Both the position numbers and the translations under genes were made by a program. From contig NC_014551.1 in NCBI RefSeq assembly GCF_000196735.1, positions 2,723,001 through 2,787,000 on the forward strand: a stretch of DNA of 64,000 bases. The letters are read 5' to 3'. This stretch comes from Bacillus amyloliquefaciens DSM 7 = ATCC 23350 (GTDB lineage Bacteria; Bacillota; Bacilli; Bacillales; Bacillaceae). Under the pieces are notes generated by a model. The model saw nothing but the letters and a program-made list of their open reading frames with translations. It had not been told where the DNA came from and ran no database searches. Of the stretch, positions 1 to 11,757 are shown piece after piece (positions within the stretch are counted from its first letter, which is position 1; each line of letters begins with the position of its first letter).

Positions 1-779
1 GGCCGCGTTTTCTTCCTGCCGAGGGCTCCGTTAAAAAACGGGCCGCTTTTTTCTCGGGCTGCTTAATGGATACGATGTTTTTAGCGACAAATCATGCGAC
101 AACTGCGCTGTTACAGGCGGCCGGATGTGAAATCGCGGTTCCGGAGGGTCAGGCGTGCTGCGGCGCGCTTCACGGGCACAGCGGAGAAAAAGAGACGGGA
201 AAAGAACTCGCCAAGCGGAATATCGCGGCCTTTGAGGCGCTTGACGCTGATTATATCATTACAAACGCCGGCGGATGCGGCGCCTTTCTTCAGGAATATC
301 CGCATTTACTAAAAGATGAACCTGAATGGGCGGAGCGCGCAAAACAATTCGTCCGGAAGCTCAAAGATTTTTCATCCGTACTGGTTGAACTGAAGTTCCA
401 TCAAAGGGACCTACGGGCGCGGTCCCCTCATATCGTCACATATCAGGACTCCTGCCATCTCCGCAATGTGATGCATACGTCAGAAGAGCCGCGCACGCTT
501 TTGAAAAGCATTAAAGGGGCTGAGTTCAGAGAAATGGAAAAGGCCGACAGCTGCTGCGGGTCGGCGGGAATTTATAATATAACAGAATCAGAAATGTCTA
601 TGAAAATATTAGACAGCAAGATGAAAGCTGCCGGAAAAACGGAAGCGGCCGTCATCGTGACAGCCAACCCCGGATGCCTTCTGCAAATGCAGCTCGGCAT
701 CTTGCGTGAAGGCATAACAGACCGTGTCCGCGCGGTACATTTGGCGGATTACCTTCTGGAAGCGGCGGATTTGTCCTAA
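1..779 (+). CDS. glcF: Glycolate oxidase iron-sulfur subunit, 3' part (partial)
   Basis: The frame is open from base 3, so the gene begins before the window. About 258 C-terminal residues are visible, against roughly 440 in the family. Two cysteine-rich CCG repeats can be read: SGC...QACCGALHG and DSCHLR...DSCCGSAG. This domain typifies GlcF/LutA/HdrB-type subunits that pass electrons from a flavin dehydrogenase (GlcD) through Fe-S clusters to the respiratory chain, oxidising glycolate to glyoxylate at the membrane. The N-terminal ferredoxin-like cluster domain and the partner glcD would lie upstream. The gene ends just before a hairpin terminator and converges on cstA. LutA is a paralogue with the same domain; glcF is preferred because its neighbour is cstA, as in B. 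subtilis 168. Confidence 0.85.
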   Translation, partial: PRFLPAEGSVKKRAAFFSGCLMDTMFLATNHATTALLQAAGCEIAVPEGQACCGALHGHSGEKETGKELAKRNIAAFEALDADYIITNAGGCGAFLQEYPHLLKDEPEWAERAKQFVRKLKDFSSVLVELKFHQRDLRARSPHIVTYQDSCHLRNVMHTSEEPRTLLKSIKGAEFREMEKADSCCGSAGIYNITESEMSMKILDSKMKAAGKTEAAVIVTANPGCLLQMQLGILREGITDRVRAVHLADYLLEAADLS

Positions 780-784
780 ACCGA

Positions 785-816
785 AAGCAGAGAGACCGAT
801 CGGCTCTCTGCTTTTA
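785..816 (+). terminator. Rho-independent terminator of glcF, between convergent glcF and cstA
   Basis: A 10-bp perfect stem (785-794 with 804-813) with a 9-base loop runs into TTTT on the plus strand. It sits 5 bases after the glcF stop. The other strand has only a short T run, so help for cstA termination is possible but weaker. Confidence 0.8.
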
Positions 817-847
817 TGATGCTGCAATGTTCTGATCGGCGGCGGAT

Positions 848-2644
848 TTATCCGGGTATTGAAGCCTCCAGTCTGGCACTCGGATCACGCCATACGTTTG
901 CCCATTTCTTCACAGCCGCAATGATAATCACAAGTCCGAGAATGAGCATGATAATGGATAAAACACCATTCAGCACATTGTATCCTGCCGCTTCGGGGTT
1001 CAAATACACATACCTCACCATCCAATACCCCGCATAGTTGACGGTGACGTACAAATAAGCGAGGGGAATCAGGCATGTCAGCATATAGCGCCGCTTATCG
1101 GCTATTTTCAATACGACGGTCGCACCGATGATTAATCCGACAGAAGCCATAAGCTGATTGGACACGCCGAACAGCGCCCAAATGGAGCTGATGTCGCCGG
1201 AATACAGAAGATAGCCCCACAGCAGGCAGGCGAGCGCGCTTGAGAAAATCGAGCCCGGCAGCCAATCTGTTTTTTTCAGCGGCTTATATACCTCTCCGAA
1301 AAACTCCTGAATCAAATAGCGGGCGACACGGGTTCCCGCATCAATCGCCGTTAAAATAAACACCGCTTCAAACATAATGACAAATTGAAAGAAATATGAA
1401 GCCAAATGACTAAAAAAAGGAATTTCCGTAAAAATATAAGTCATTCCGACGGCAAGTGTAACAGCGCCTCCCGTCCTTCCTTCCAGACTGAGCCCGATTC
1501 CTTTGCTCAATTCAGGCAGGTGGATGACATTCATCCCGAGCGTGCGGAATATTTCAGGCGTGCTGTTAATGGCAAAATAGTCGGCAGGCTCGAGAGCGGC
1601 AGCAGCAATAAGCGCCATGATTCCGACGAGACATTCAACAAGCATCGCTCCGAAAGCAACAGGCTTTATATCACTCCATTTATCAAGCATTTTCGGGGTT
1701 GTGCCGGAACCGACAAATGCATGAAAGCCTGAAATGGCGCCGCAGGCAATCGTTATTGAAATAAACGGCCAGACAGGACCCGCGATCACCGGTCCGCCGC
1801 CGTGAATAAACTCTGTCACTGCCGGGAATTGAACGGCTGGATTTACGAAAAAGACACCTGCGATTAATGCGGCAAAAACCCCGATTTTCATAAAACTGCT
1901 TAAATAGTCACGCGGGGCAAGCAAAAGCCAAACCGGAAGCGCCGCGGCGAAAAATGCATAGACGGGAAGCGCCACCGCGAGTGTTTTCGCATCCAATGTC
2001 AGCATGTCGCCGAGAGCCGTTGTTTGCAGCCACGGCCCGATCACAACACCGGCCATCAGCAAAAGAAAACCGACAGTTGATGCAAGTTTGAGATTGCCCG
2101 TTTTTTTATAGTAGACGCCGACCCCCATGGCGATCGGAATCGTAATCCCTACCGCAAACGTTCCCCACGGGTTTTGCTCAAGCGCATGGAGCACAACCAT
2201 CGACAGCCCCGCCATCGTGATCGTAATGATAAACAGCATGGAAAGACCAGTGCAAAATCCCGCCACCGGACCAAGCTCTTCTTTGGCGACTTCAGAAAGC
2301 GTTTTTCCGTTTTTACGCATCGATGCAAACAATACGACAATATCATGCACGGCTCCTCCGATCACCGCCCCGATTAACAGCCATAAAAGCCCGGGCAGAT
2401 AGCCGAACTGTGCCGCCAGAATCGGTCCGACAAGCGGGCCGGCGGCAGCGATTGCCGCAAAGTGGTGGCCGAATGACACCCATTTATTCGTCGGCACATA
2501 ATCTTTCCCGTCCTCAAGCACATGGGCCGGAGTCGGTGTCTGATCATTGATTTTTAATACTTTGACCATCATAAAAGTACCGTAAAGCCGATAGGCGATC
2601 GCCAAAATACATATAGACGCTATGACGATTGTAATCGCATTCAT
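848..2644 (-). CDS. cstA: Carbon starvation protein A, peptide transporter
   Basis: A 598-residue, very hydrophobic protein with well over ten predicted membrane spans. It carries the CstA signature around GHHFAAIAAAGPLVGPILAAQFGYLP (residues about 60-85), read in parts, and a conserved C-terminal span block. CstA proteins import peptides, and in some species pyruvate, when preferred carbon runs out; they act in the cytoplasmic membrane. The length matches the family. The start ATG is preceded by an AAGGGG-type ribosome site about 9 bases upstream. It is likely a single-gene unit between glcF and the ara operon. I could not identify a convincing promoter or cre site in the 110 bases before it. 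Confidence 0.9.
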   Translation of the reverse strand: MNAITIVIASICILAIAYRLYGTFMMVKVLKINDQTPTPAHVLEDGKDYVPTNKWVSFGHHFAAIAAAGPLVGPILAAQFGYLPGLLWLLIGAVIGGAVHDIVVLFASMRKNGKTLSEVAKEELGPVAGFCTGLSMLFIITITMAGLSMVVLHALEQNPWGTFAVGITIPIAMGVGVYYKKTGNLKLASTVGFLLLMAGVVIGPWLQTTALGDMLTLDAKTLAVALPVYAFFAAALPVWLLLAPRDYLSSFMKIGVFAALIAGVFFVNPAVQFPAVTEFIHGGGPVIAGPVWPFISITIACGAISGFHAFVGSGTTPKMLDKWSDIKPVAFGAMLVECLVGIMALIAAAALEPADYFAINSTPEIFRTLGMNVIHLPELSKGIGLSLEGRTGGAVTLAVGMTYIFTEIPFFSHLASYFFQFVIMFEAVFILTAIDAGTRVARYLIQEFFGEVYKPLKKTDWLPGSIFSSALACLLWGYLLYSGDISSIWALFGVSNQLMASVGLIIGATVVLKIADKRRYMLTCLIPLAYLYVTVNYAGYWMVRYVYLNPEAAGYNVLNGVLSIIMLILGLVIIIAAVKKWANVWRDPSARLEASIPG

Positions 2645-2716
2645 TTAATCCCAGCCCCTTTTCTCTTTTTCTGAATATTATCACAATTATCAAATAACAG
2701 GAGATGATTTTTTGCG

Positions 2717-2747
2717 TAAAAAAAGCCGGGCTTTGTCGCCGGCTTTT
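2717..2747 (-). terminator. Terminator of the araABDLMNPQ-abfA operon
   Basis: On the minus strand a 9-bp stem (2739-2747 with 2721-2729) is followed by a run of eight T. It starts 8 bases after the abfA stop and would end the long ara transcript. Confidence 0.9.
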
Positions 2748-2754
2748 CGGAACA

Positions 2755-5113
<2,359 letters not shown>

Positions 5114-5116
5114 CGC

Positions 5117-6058
5117 TTATCCCTCCCCTTTAAACGAACCGGACAGTTTCAGCGAGACAAGGCTGACCAGTAAGATGATGAGCAAAAGGACAATTCCGAT
5201 TGCGGCACCGTACCCCATTTCGTTATACGCAAGCCCCTGCTGATATAAATAACCGACAAGCGTAAGGCCGATATTGCCCGGGGAATTATTCTGCCAAAGC
5301 ACATAGCTTTCCTCAAACATTCTGAACCCGCCGATAATACTGATCGTTAACACATAAACGGACACCGGCTTCAAAAACGGGAGAGTAATATGCCGGAACT
5401 TTTTCCACGTACTCGCCCCGTCAATTTCAGCGGCTTCATATAATTCTTTCGGCACGTTCTGCAATCCGGCCAAAAAATAAAGAATGTTAATGCCCATCCA
5501 TCTCCATGATGCAAGGAGCACCATTAAAAACATCCCGGTTCCTTTGTTGTTGAGCCAGTTTTGGGGCGATGCGCCGAGCTTGATCATCAGCTCATTTGCC
5601 AGCGATGTATTCATTTCTCCGAACATCAGCCGGAATATAATGCCCGCTACGATTGTCGATGTTAAAGCCGGTATAAACAGTGCCGATTTAAATACATTTC
5701 TGAACATGACGAGCTTCGAATTCAGAAACACCGCTAAAAGAAGCGGCACCGGAATCAGCACGACGAGCGTCCAGAAGGTATATTCCAATGTATTGAATAA
5801 TGCGGTATAAAAGGTTGGATTAAGAAGAGCGGTATAATTGGAAAACCCGACAAATGTAACTTCTCCCGGCAGTATCCGCTGAAAACTCATGATAAACACA
5901 CTGATGATCGGATACAAAAAGAAGACGAGAAACGAAATGATAAAAGGCGCCGTAAATAGATAAGGCGCCGCTTTTTTTGAATACAGCACATTGCGCCGGC
6001 GCGGCTCTCTCCGGACTGCAGAAACGGTTTGCGCTGACTCTGTCTTTACAGGTCTCAT
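5117..6058 (-). CDS. araP: Arabino-oligosaccharide ABC transporter permease AraP
   Basis: A 313-residue permease, partner of AraQ. The first 30 residues are a basic cytoplasmic tail, followed by about six membrane spans. The coupling loop EAAEIDGASTWKKFRHI is typical of MalF-type sugar permeases. It starts at ATG behind GGGGGAG and follows araN by 39 bases. Family and context make it the second channel subunit of the AraNPQ importer that supplies AbfA with substrate. Confidence 0.93.
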   Translation of the reverse strand: MRPVKTESAQTVSAVRREPRRRNVLYSKKAAPYLFTAPFIISFLVFFLYPIISVFIMSFQRILPGEVTFVGFSNYTALLNPTFYTALFNTLEYTFWTLVVLIPVPLLLAVFLNSKLVMFRNVFKSALFIPALTSTIVAGIIFRLMFGEMNTSLANELMIKLGASPQNWLNNKGTGMFLMVLLASWRWMGINILYFLAGLQNVPKELYEAAEIDGASTWKKFRHITLPFLKPVSVYVLTISIIGGFRMFEESYVLWQNNSPGNIGLTLVGYLYQQGLAYNEMGYGAAIGIVLLLIILLVSLVSLKLSGSFKGEG

Positions 6059-6097
6059 AAAAGCTCCCCCGCTTTCTCTGTTAAATTGGGCGGCTTC

Positions 6098-7393
6098 TTA
6101 TTTTTCCAATTGCTGTGCCGCCTCGTCCAAGGCTTCCTCAGGTGTTTTTTCCTGCGTCTTAAGCGCATCGAACAGCACCTGTCTGACTACGAGATCAGCC
6201 GCTTTAGAGAAGTCTTCATGCAGATAAATCGGATTGATCTCATCTTTTATCTCAAGGAGTGAGGAAAAAATGGACGTACCGTTCCGGAAGAAATCAGTGT
6301 ACTTGTTTTTCTCCTTCAATTCTTTTGAATTCCACACGTCCCAGCGGAGCGGATCAAAGCCGAGCACCGTCCACAGCTTAATATTTCCTTCCTTTGAACC
6401 TTTCGCAAATCCGAGAAATTCTTTCGCGAGCTCCAGATGTTCAGCCTGTTTCGGCACGACGGTGGCTGTTCCGCCCAAGCCCGCTGATCGGTCACCGCCT
6501 TCTTTCCAGGCCGGCATAGGGTAAATCGCCATTTTCCCTTTTAAGTCAGGCATATAATCGATAAACCGCCCCATGTACCAAATGGGCATCAGCACTGACG
6601 CCGCCCCGCTCTGATTCATAAAACCGTAGTATTCTTCGCTGTGATGGCCGCCGCCGGGAGCCGGCAGAAGGGTTTTATCATTTACCATGTCCTTTAAGTA
6701 ATTCAATGTGTCTATATTCGTTTTACTGTTCAGAATCAATTTGCCGTTTTTGCTGAAGTAGCCTGATCCCTGCTGCGAAATCATGGAAAGGAATGTGGCG
6801 GAGTCATTTGTTTCAACCGTTCCCATCGGTTTTCCCGTAATTTCGCGCACTTTTTTCCCTGCCCGCCGGTAATCCTCCCATGTCTTAATGGAGGCAGGAT
6901 CAACGCCCGCTTTTTTCATGATATCCATGTTGTAAAACATGACGGTCGTCCCCACATGTGTATCAAGGCCGTACAATTTGCCGTTTTTGCTGTATAGGGC
7001 AAGACGCGCCTCCACAAACTTATCGCGGTCTTTTTCAATCAGCGGAGTCAGATCGGCAAGCGGGATATCCTTTCCTTTCAGAAAGTTCGAGAACCGGCTT
7101 AATTCCACGTCAGCTATATCGGGAAGCCCCTCACCCGCGATCAGCGAAACAGATAGATTATCATGCATTTGTCCATAAGGATAAACAACGGTATTCAGCT
7201 TAATTTTGCGCTCCGGGTATTTTTGATTCCATTCTTTGACCATTTCCTGATAGAACTGTTCGTGCAGTCCGTTAAACGTCCAAAAAGTCAGCTCCGTTTC
7301 TCCCGGCCGGCCGGCAGCCCGTTCTTTTGAACAGCCGGCGGTAAACAATAAGAGCATCATCACCACCAAACATACAGCGGTCGTTTTTTTCAT
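6098..7393 (-). CDS. araN: Arabino-oligosaccharide-binding lipoprotein AraN
   Basis: A 431-residue solute-binding protein of the extracellular sugar-binding family 1. The N-terminus is a lipoprotein signal peptide: MKK, a hydrophobic core, and a lipobox ending FTAGC with Cys21 as the lipidation site. The mature protein is therefore anchored outside the membrane, where it captures arabinan fragments and hands them to AraPQ. It lies between araM and araP in the ara operon and has the usual family length. Confidence 0.94.
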   Translation of the reverse strand: MKKTTAVCLVVMMLLLFTAGCSKERAAGRPGETELTFWTFNGLHEQFYQEMVKEWNQKYPERKIKLNTVVYPYGQMHDNLSVSLIAGEGLPDIADVELSRFSNFLKGKDIPLADLTPLIEKDRDKFVEARLALYSKNGKLYGLDTHVGTTVMFYNMDIMKKAGVDPASIKTWEDYRRAGKKVREITGKPMGTVETNDSATFLSMISQQGSGYFSKNGKLILNSKTNIDTLNYLKDMVNDKTLLPAPGGGHHSEEYYGFMNQSGAASVLMPIWYMGRFIDYMPDLKGKMAIYPMPAWKEGGDRSAGLGGTATVVPKQAEHLELAKEFLGFAKGSKEGNIKLWTVLGFDPLRWDVWNSKELKEKNKYTDFFRNGTSIFSSLLEIKDEINPIYLHEDFSKAADLVVRQVLFDALKTQEKTPEEALDEAAQQLEK

Positions 7394-7423
7394 GTCATCC
7401 CCCCTCCACTTTAGGCCGCGCGG

Positions 7424-8608
7424 CTATTGAAGCAAATGATGTGCAAAGAGCGCTGCATGTTCATTTATGATGGTCAAACCGGTATAACGGTCTCTCAGTG
7501 TGTGCGCATGCTTAAGCGCGTCGCAGACAAGTTCCTTCTTGACACCGATTTCATCGAAACAGGCTGGACCTCCCGCAGATGTGAGCCACCCGGCAATTGT
7601 TTTGCCGTCAGGAAGCCCCTCATATGCTGATTGAATCGCCTTGCGAAAGTTCGGCGGCAGTTCTGCAAGCTTTTCGTGACAAGCCAGTTCTTTGTAAATA
7701 TCACTCAGCACCGCGCAGGCGCATCCCACCTTCGCACCGTGGAGAATCGGAGGCTGTTTTGTCTTCAGCATTTCCATCTCAATCCAATGCGAGATGTGAT
7801 GCTCTCCTCCTGAGGCGGGACGGGAGTGATCAAGGGCAAGCATGACAAGGCCCGAAACGATCAGCGCTTCCATCAGTATCTCAATGCCGGTCTCTGTCCC
7901 CGCGGCAATGCCAGCGCGGTGATCAATGCACTGCCAAAGCGCGTCTTTCACAAGCTTCGCCCCTGCTTCTGAGTATGGCTCATCTGCAAGCCTGCGGGAT
8001 ATCTCCCAATCTGCCAGCGATGTTATTTTTCCGAGCATGTCGCCGAATCCCGCGGCTGTCATTGAACGGGGCGCGTCTTTTAAAAGATTCGTATCCGCAA
8101 AGAGGGCGATCGGCGCTTTCGTTTGAATCGTCGTTTTGATTCCGTTTAATATGAGCGGCGCTCCCGCCGATGTAAAACCGTCGACTGACGGAGCGGTGGG
8201 GAATGATATAAACGGCAAACCGCGCTGATAGGCGGCAAACCGTGTAATATCGTGAATCGTCCCTGAACCGGCCGCAATGATTACATCCGTCTCTTCCGCG
8301 ATATTGATCAGCGTATAGACCAGTGTCCTCTCATCAGCCGCAGCGGTCCCGGCTTCATGCTCCGGAATGATGAGCTTTGCCGCTTTAACCCCGCCGGCCT
8401 TCAATTCGTCAGCAAGCACCCGTCCCGCTGCCTCGTAAGTGTTCCGATCACAGACGATCACCGGATGTTTCCAGCATTTTTTTTGCAGAAATCTGAGAAG
8501 TTCTTCTTTTGCAGTCGCTCCGATCACGATATCTTCTATTTGAATAGGCGAGCGGCTGCCCCCTTCTCTGTCAAACTCGGATTGAATGTCCGCCGGAGAA
8601 AGTTTCAT
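7424..8608 (-). CDS. araM: Glycerol-1-phosphate dehydrogenase AraM
   Basis: A 394-residue iron-dependent-alcohol-dehydrogenase-like enzyme. The GSGTIHD nucleotide-binding motif, SFPTAPSVDGF segment and metal-ligand histidines in GGEHHISH and LHGAKVG match sn-glycerol-1-phosphate dehydrogenases. In B. subtilis AraM is a nickel-dependent NADH enzyme reducing dihydroxyacetone phosphate to glycerol 1-phosphate for archaea-type ether lipid precursors, so its link to arabinose use is not obvious. Its ATG overlaps the araL stop as ATGA, and AAGGAGGGA lies upstream. Confidence 0.92.
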   Translation of the reverse strand: MKLSPADIQSEFDREGGSRSPIQIEDIVIGATAKEELLRFLQKKCWKHPVIVCDRNTYEAAGRVLADELKAGGVKAAKLIIPEHEAGTAAADERTLVYTLINIAEETDVIIAAGSGTIHDITRFAAYQRGLPFISFPTAPSVDGFTSAGAPLILNGIKTTIQTKAPIALFADTNLLKDAPRSMTAAGFGDMLGKITSLADWEISRRLADEPYSEAGAKLVKDALWQCIDHRAGIAAGTETGIEILMEALIVSGLVMLALDHSRPASGGEHHISHWIEMEMLKTKQPPILHGAKVGCACAVLSDIYKELACHEKLAELPPNFRKAIQSAYEGLPDGKTIAGWLTSAGGPACFDEIGVKKELVCDALKHAHTLRDRYTGLTIINEHAALFAHHLLQ

Positions 8609-9402
8609 AAAAGGATTCCCTCCTTCGCTAATTCTGTCAGATCTTTAATAGAACCGAGTACGATGTCAGGTTCATAAAGACGGGGCTCCCCGAGTTTGGC
8701 CGATCCAGTCAGAACCAGTACGCTTTTCATTCCGTACAGCCTGCCCATTGCGATATCTGATTCGAGACTGTCTCCGATAATGGCGCATTCTCCCGGAGGA
8801 AGCCCGAGCGCTTTACATGCTGCTTCAGCCATCAGCCAAGACGGTTTGCCGATGACAAGCTCCGTTTTTGCTCCGGCAGATGCTTCAATGGCCCCGATCA
8901 TTCCCGCGACATCCATGGCATGGCCGCCTTCATTCGGAAAGGATCTGTCCCGATTCGTGGCGATGATGCGCGCGCCGGAGGAAGCTGCTTTAAAAGCGAG
9001 ATTCAGATCCTCATAGGTGACGGTTTCATGCAGGGAGATGACAAGCCAGTCTGCCGCCTGCGGTTTTTGCGCCATGGCGACACCAGCTAAAGCGAGTTCA
9101 TCAGTCAGCCCTTTCTCTCCTAACACCCACACCTTTGACAAAGGATAATGCTTCTTTAAAAATGATGCCGTCACACTGGAGGACAGCACGATGCTCCGTT
9201 CATCCGTCCGGATGCCGGCACCGAGAAGTTTCTTCCGGCACATTGCCCTTGATAAATTGCCGCGGTTGCTTAAAAAGACAACGGATTTGCCCAGTGACTG
9301 AAGGGTGTGAATGGCTTCTGCTGCGCCGTCAATCAGCTCCTGCCCCCTGAATACGGTTCCGTCTAAATCAATCAGAAACCCGGATGCGTCAAGTTTGGCC
9401 AT
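8605..9402 (-). CDS. araL: Sugar phosphatase AraL, HAD superfamily
   Basis: A HAD-superfamily phosphatase of 265 residues from the ATG at 9402. Motif I is DLDGTVF, motif II FLSNRGN, motif III K in GKPSW and motif IV GDSLESD, with a C2-type cap between II and III. In B. subtilis AraL dephosphorylates sugar phosphates of arabinose, xylose and glucose metabolism, apparently to relieve toxic build-up. Two nearby ATGs (9411 and 9402) lie inside the end of araD. The GGGGCG site is too close to the first, so the second is preferred. Both starts fall in a hairpin, described separately. Confidence 0.88.
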   Translation of the reverse strand: MAKLDASGFLIDLDGTVFRGQELIDGAAEAIHTLQSLGKSVVFLSNRGNLSRAMCRKKLLGAGIRTDERSIVLSSSVTASFLKKHYPLSKVWVLGEKGLTDELALAGVAMAQKPQAADWLVISLHETVTYEDLNLAFKAASSGARIIATNRDRSFPNEGGHAMDVAGMIGAIEASAGAKTELVIGKPSWLMAEAACKALGLPPGECAIIGDSLESDIAMGRLYGMKSVLVLTGSAKLGEPRLYEPDIVLGSIKDLTELAKEGILL

Positions 9403-10078
9403 AATAAGCATTCGCCCCGTGTTTTCTGTAAAAGTGCTTATCATGCAGCACTCTGTCGATCGGACTGAGCTGTTTGTTCAGCATGAGCGAATGGTAGGCC
9501 ATTTCCGCCACTGTTTCGAGCACTACGGCGTTATGCAGGGCATTCAACGCGTCCTTTCCCCAGCAGAACGGACCGTGACTGTGGACGAGGACACCCGGAT
9601 TTTGTTCATACGGTTCATTTTGAAAGGTTTCAGCTATGACTTTGCCTGTATGATATTCGTAATCTTTTACAATCTCTTCTTCATACATTTCCCTCGTGCA
9701 AGGTATAGCGCTTTCAAAATAATCCGCGTGAGTCGTTCCGAGCGCGGGAATGTCCCTGCCTGACTGTGCCCAGCTCGTCGCCCAGCGGGAATGTGTATGA
9801 ACGATTCCGCCGATAGCCGGAAAAGCTTTATACAGATAAAGATGAGTCGGCGTGTCAGAAGACGGCTTCAGCGAGCCTTCCAGAATGTCTCCGTCCTCAT
9901 TCAGGACGACCAGTTTGTCTGCGGTCAGCTCACTGTAATCGACACCGCTCGGTTTAATGACGATTCTCCCGCTCTCTCGGTCGATGCCGCTGACATTTCC
10001 CCATGTAAACGTGACAAGGTTATGTTCCTCAAGCTTCAGATTGGCGGCGAGCACTTCTTCTTTTAACGCTTCAAGCAT
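9389..10078 (-). CDS. araD: L-ribulose-5-phosphate 4-epimerase
   Basis: A 229-residue class II aldolase-fold enzyme converting L-ribulose 5-phosphate to D-xylulose 5-phosphate, the exit into the pentose phosphate pathway. The metal-binding HTH motif is at His94/His96 (GGIVHTHS), and a third histidine lies in VHSHGPF. Phosphate-binding features GNVSG and KPSG are near the N-terminus. Its ATG overlaps the end of araB by 8 bases behind GGGGAG, and its own 3' end overlaps araL. Confidence 0.95.
   Translation of the reverse strand: MLEALKEEVLAANLKLEEHNLVTFTWGNVSGIDRESGRIVIKPSGVDYSELTADKLVVLNEDGDILEGSLKPSSDTPTHLYLYKAFPAIGGIVHTHSRWATSWAQSGRDIPALGTTHADYFESAIPCTREMYEEEIVKDYEYHTGKVIAETFQNEPYEQNPGVLVHSHGPFCWGKDALNALHNAVVLETVAEMAYHSLMLNKQLSPIDRVLHDKHFYRKHGANAYYGQT
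9401..9444 (-). promoter_or_regulatory. mRNA hairpin hiding the araL start codons
   Basis: Minus-strand bases 9444-9435 can pair with 9410-9401: seven Watson-Crick pairs (ATAAGCA with TGCTTAT), extended by a G-U and two A-U pairs. The 24-base loop holds the GGGGCG ribosome site, and the stem covers the 9402 ATG and part of the 9411 ATG. Translational repression of araL by such a structure has been described in B. subtilis; the present sequence conserves the design. Confidence 0.7.
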
Positions 10079-11756
10079 AGCGGCTCTCCCCTTTCACGAA
10101 CTCACGGTTTTTAATGGCTTTCAGGCGTTTCATGACATTGTTTTCTTTGCCGAAGTAGTGAACGAGCTCTTTATATTCCGCATATAAGCTGTCATAAATC
10201 TCAGCTCTTTCGCGATTCGGGACATAAGAGGCGTCTTTTAATTTCCCCATATGTGCGCAGGCTTCAGCAATATTGGAGAAACCTCCGTTTTCCCGTCCCG
10301 CAGCGAGCGCTCCGAAAATCGCGGAACCCAGTGCAGGCGCCTGCGGAGACCCGGATAATTTAATCTCCATATTTGTGATATCTGCATAAATCTGCATGAT
10401 AAAAGGATTTTTTTCAGCGATTCCTCCGGCTGCGTAAAGCTCTTCGACCGGAACACCGTTATCCCGGAACGTTTCGATAATCATCCTCGTTCCGAAAGCC
10501 GTCGCTTCAATCAATGCCCTGTAGATTTCTTCCGGCTTCGTGTGCAGCGTCATGCCAAGCATCATACCCGTCAAATCGGCGTCCACTAAGGTTGACCGGT
10601 TTCCGTTCCACCAGTCAAGCGCGAGAAGGCCGCTTTCCCCCGGAATAAGCTCAGCCGCTTTTAAGCTTAAAAGCTCGTGAATGTCTATGTGTTTATCCTC
10701 CGCTTCCTTCTCATAGTCCCTCGGAACACACGTTTTGACAAACCATTCAAAGTGGTCGCCGACACAGGACTGCCCCGCTTCATATCCCGCATATCCGGGC
10801 AAGATGCCGTTATTTACGACTCCGCACATACCGGGGACGATATGTTCTTCCTCGCCAAGCAGCACGTGACAGGTGGACGTTCCCATGATCATCAGCATTT
10901 TCCCCGGTTTTGTAATGCCGACCGCCGGCACTGACACGTGTGCGTCGACATTGGCTACGGCAACGGCCGTCCCCGGCAGAAGCCCGGTCAGCTCCGCCAT
11001 TTTTTCGGTCAGCCCGCCTGCCTTTTCCCCGACTGAATAAATGGTTCCGCTTAATTTATCCTTTGTAATCGTTTTCATTAAAGGATTGAGCCTTTCGAAA
11101 AAATGATCCGGCGGATACCCCGTCTCGTCATTCCAGATTGCTTTGTAACCGGCCGTACAGTTGCTTCGCTTCAATGAACCGCACAATTGATAGACGATCC
11201 AGTCTGCCGCTTCCACAATCCGGTCTGCCGCCTCGTATATATGCGGCGCTTCTTCCGCGATTTGCATGATTTTCGGGATCATCCATTCAGAAGAAATTTT
11301 TCCGCCGTATCTTTTGAGAAATGTTTCATTTGTGTCCTCGGCTATACGGTTTAAACGGTCCGCATATTTTTGAGCCGCATGATGCTTCCACAGCTTCACA
11401 TAACTGTGAGGCTCCCGTTCAAATTCCGGCAGCATGCAGAGCGGCTGTCCCGATCCGTCTACCGGCAAGATGGTGCAGGCGGTAAAATCAATTCCTAAGC
11501 CGATCACGTCTTTCGGGTCAGTGCCCGTCTGCTGAAGCAGACTCGGAATCGCCGTTTTCAGAACTTCGATATAATCGGCTGGATGCTGAAGCGCCCAGTC
11601 CCGAGGAAGTTTTTCTCCCGTCTTCGGCAGCGTACGGTCGATGACGGCATGAGTGTATTCTTTTACAGCGGATGCGATTTCCTCCCCTGTCCGGACATTG
11701 ACGAGCACCGCGCGGCCTGACAATGTGCCGAAATCGACACCAATCGTATACGCCAT
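10071..11756 (-). CDS. araB: L-ribulokinase
   Basis: A FGGY-family sugar kinase of 561 residues phosphorylating L-ribulose at O5. The N-terminal phosphate-binding DFGTLSGR and the C-terminal [15 protein letters not shown] (FGGY signature region) are clear. The start is set at the ATG at 11756, because GGGAGGG lies 7 bases upstream and the product then begins [10 protein letters not shown] as in B. subtilis; the reading frame could extend 11 codons further but without a ribosome site. Only one base separates this ATG from the araA stop. Confidence 0.95.
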   Translation of the reverse strand: MAYTIGVDFGTLSGRAVLVNVRTGEEIASAVKEYTHAVIDRTLPKTGEKLPRDWALQHPADYIEVLKTAIPSLLQQTGTDPKDVIGLGIDFTACTILPVDGSGQPLCMLPEFEREPHSYVKLWKHHAAQKYADRLNRIAEDTNETFLKRYGGKISSEWMIPKIMQIAEEAPHIYEAADRIVEAADWIVYQLCGSLKRSNCTAGYKAIWNDETGYPPDHFFERLNPLMKTITKDKLSGTIYSVGEKAGGLTEKMAELTGLLPGTAVAVANVDAHVSVPAVGITKPGKMLMIMGTSTCHVLLGEEEHIVPGMCGVVNNGILPGYAGYEAGQSCVGDHFEWFVKTCVPRDYEKEAEDKHIDIHELLSLKAAELIPGESGLLALDWWNGNRSTLVDADLTGMMLGMTLHTKPEEIYRALIEATAFGTRMIIETFRDNGVPVEELYAAGGIAEKNPFIMQIYADITNMEIKLSGSPQAPALGSAIFGALAAGRENGGFSNIAEACAHMGKLKDASYVPNRERAEIYDSLYAEYKELVHYFGKENNVMKRLKAIKNREFVKGESRYA

Positions 11757-11757
11757 A

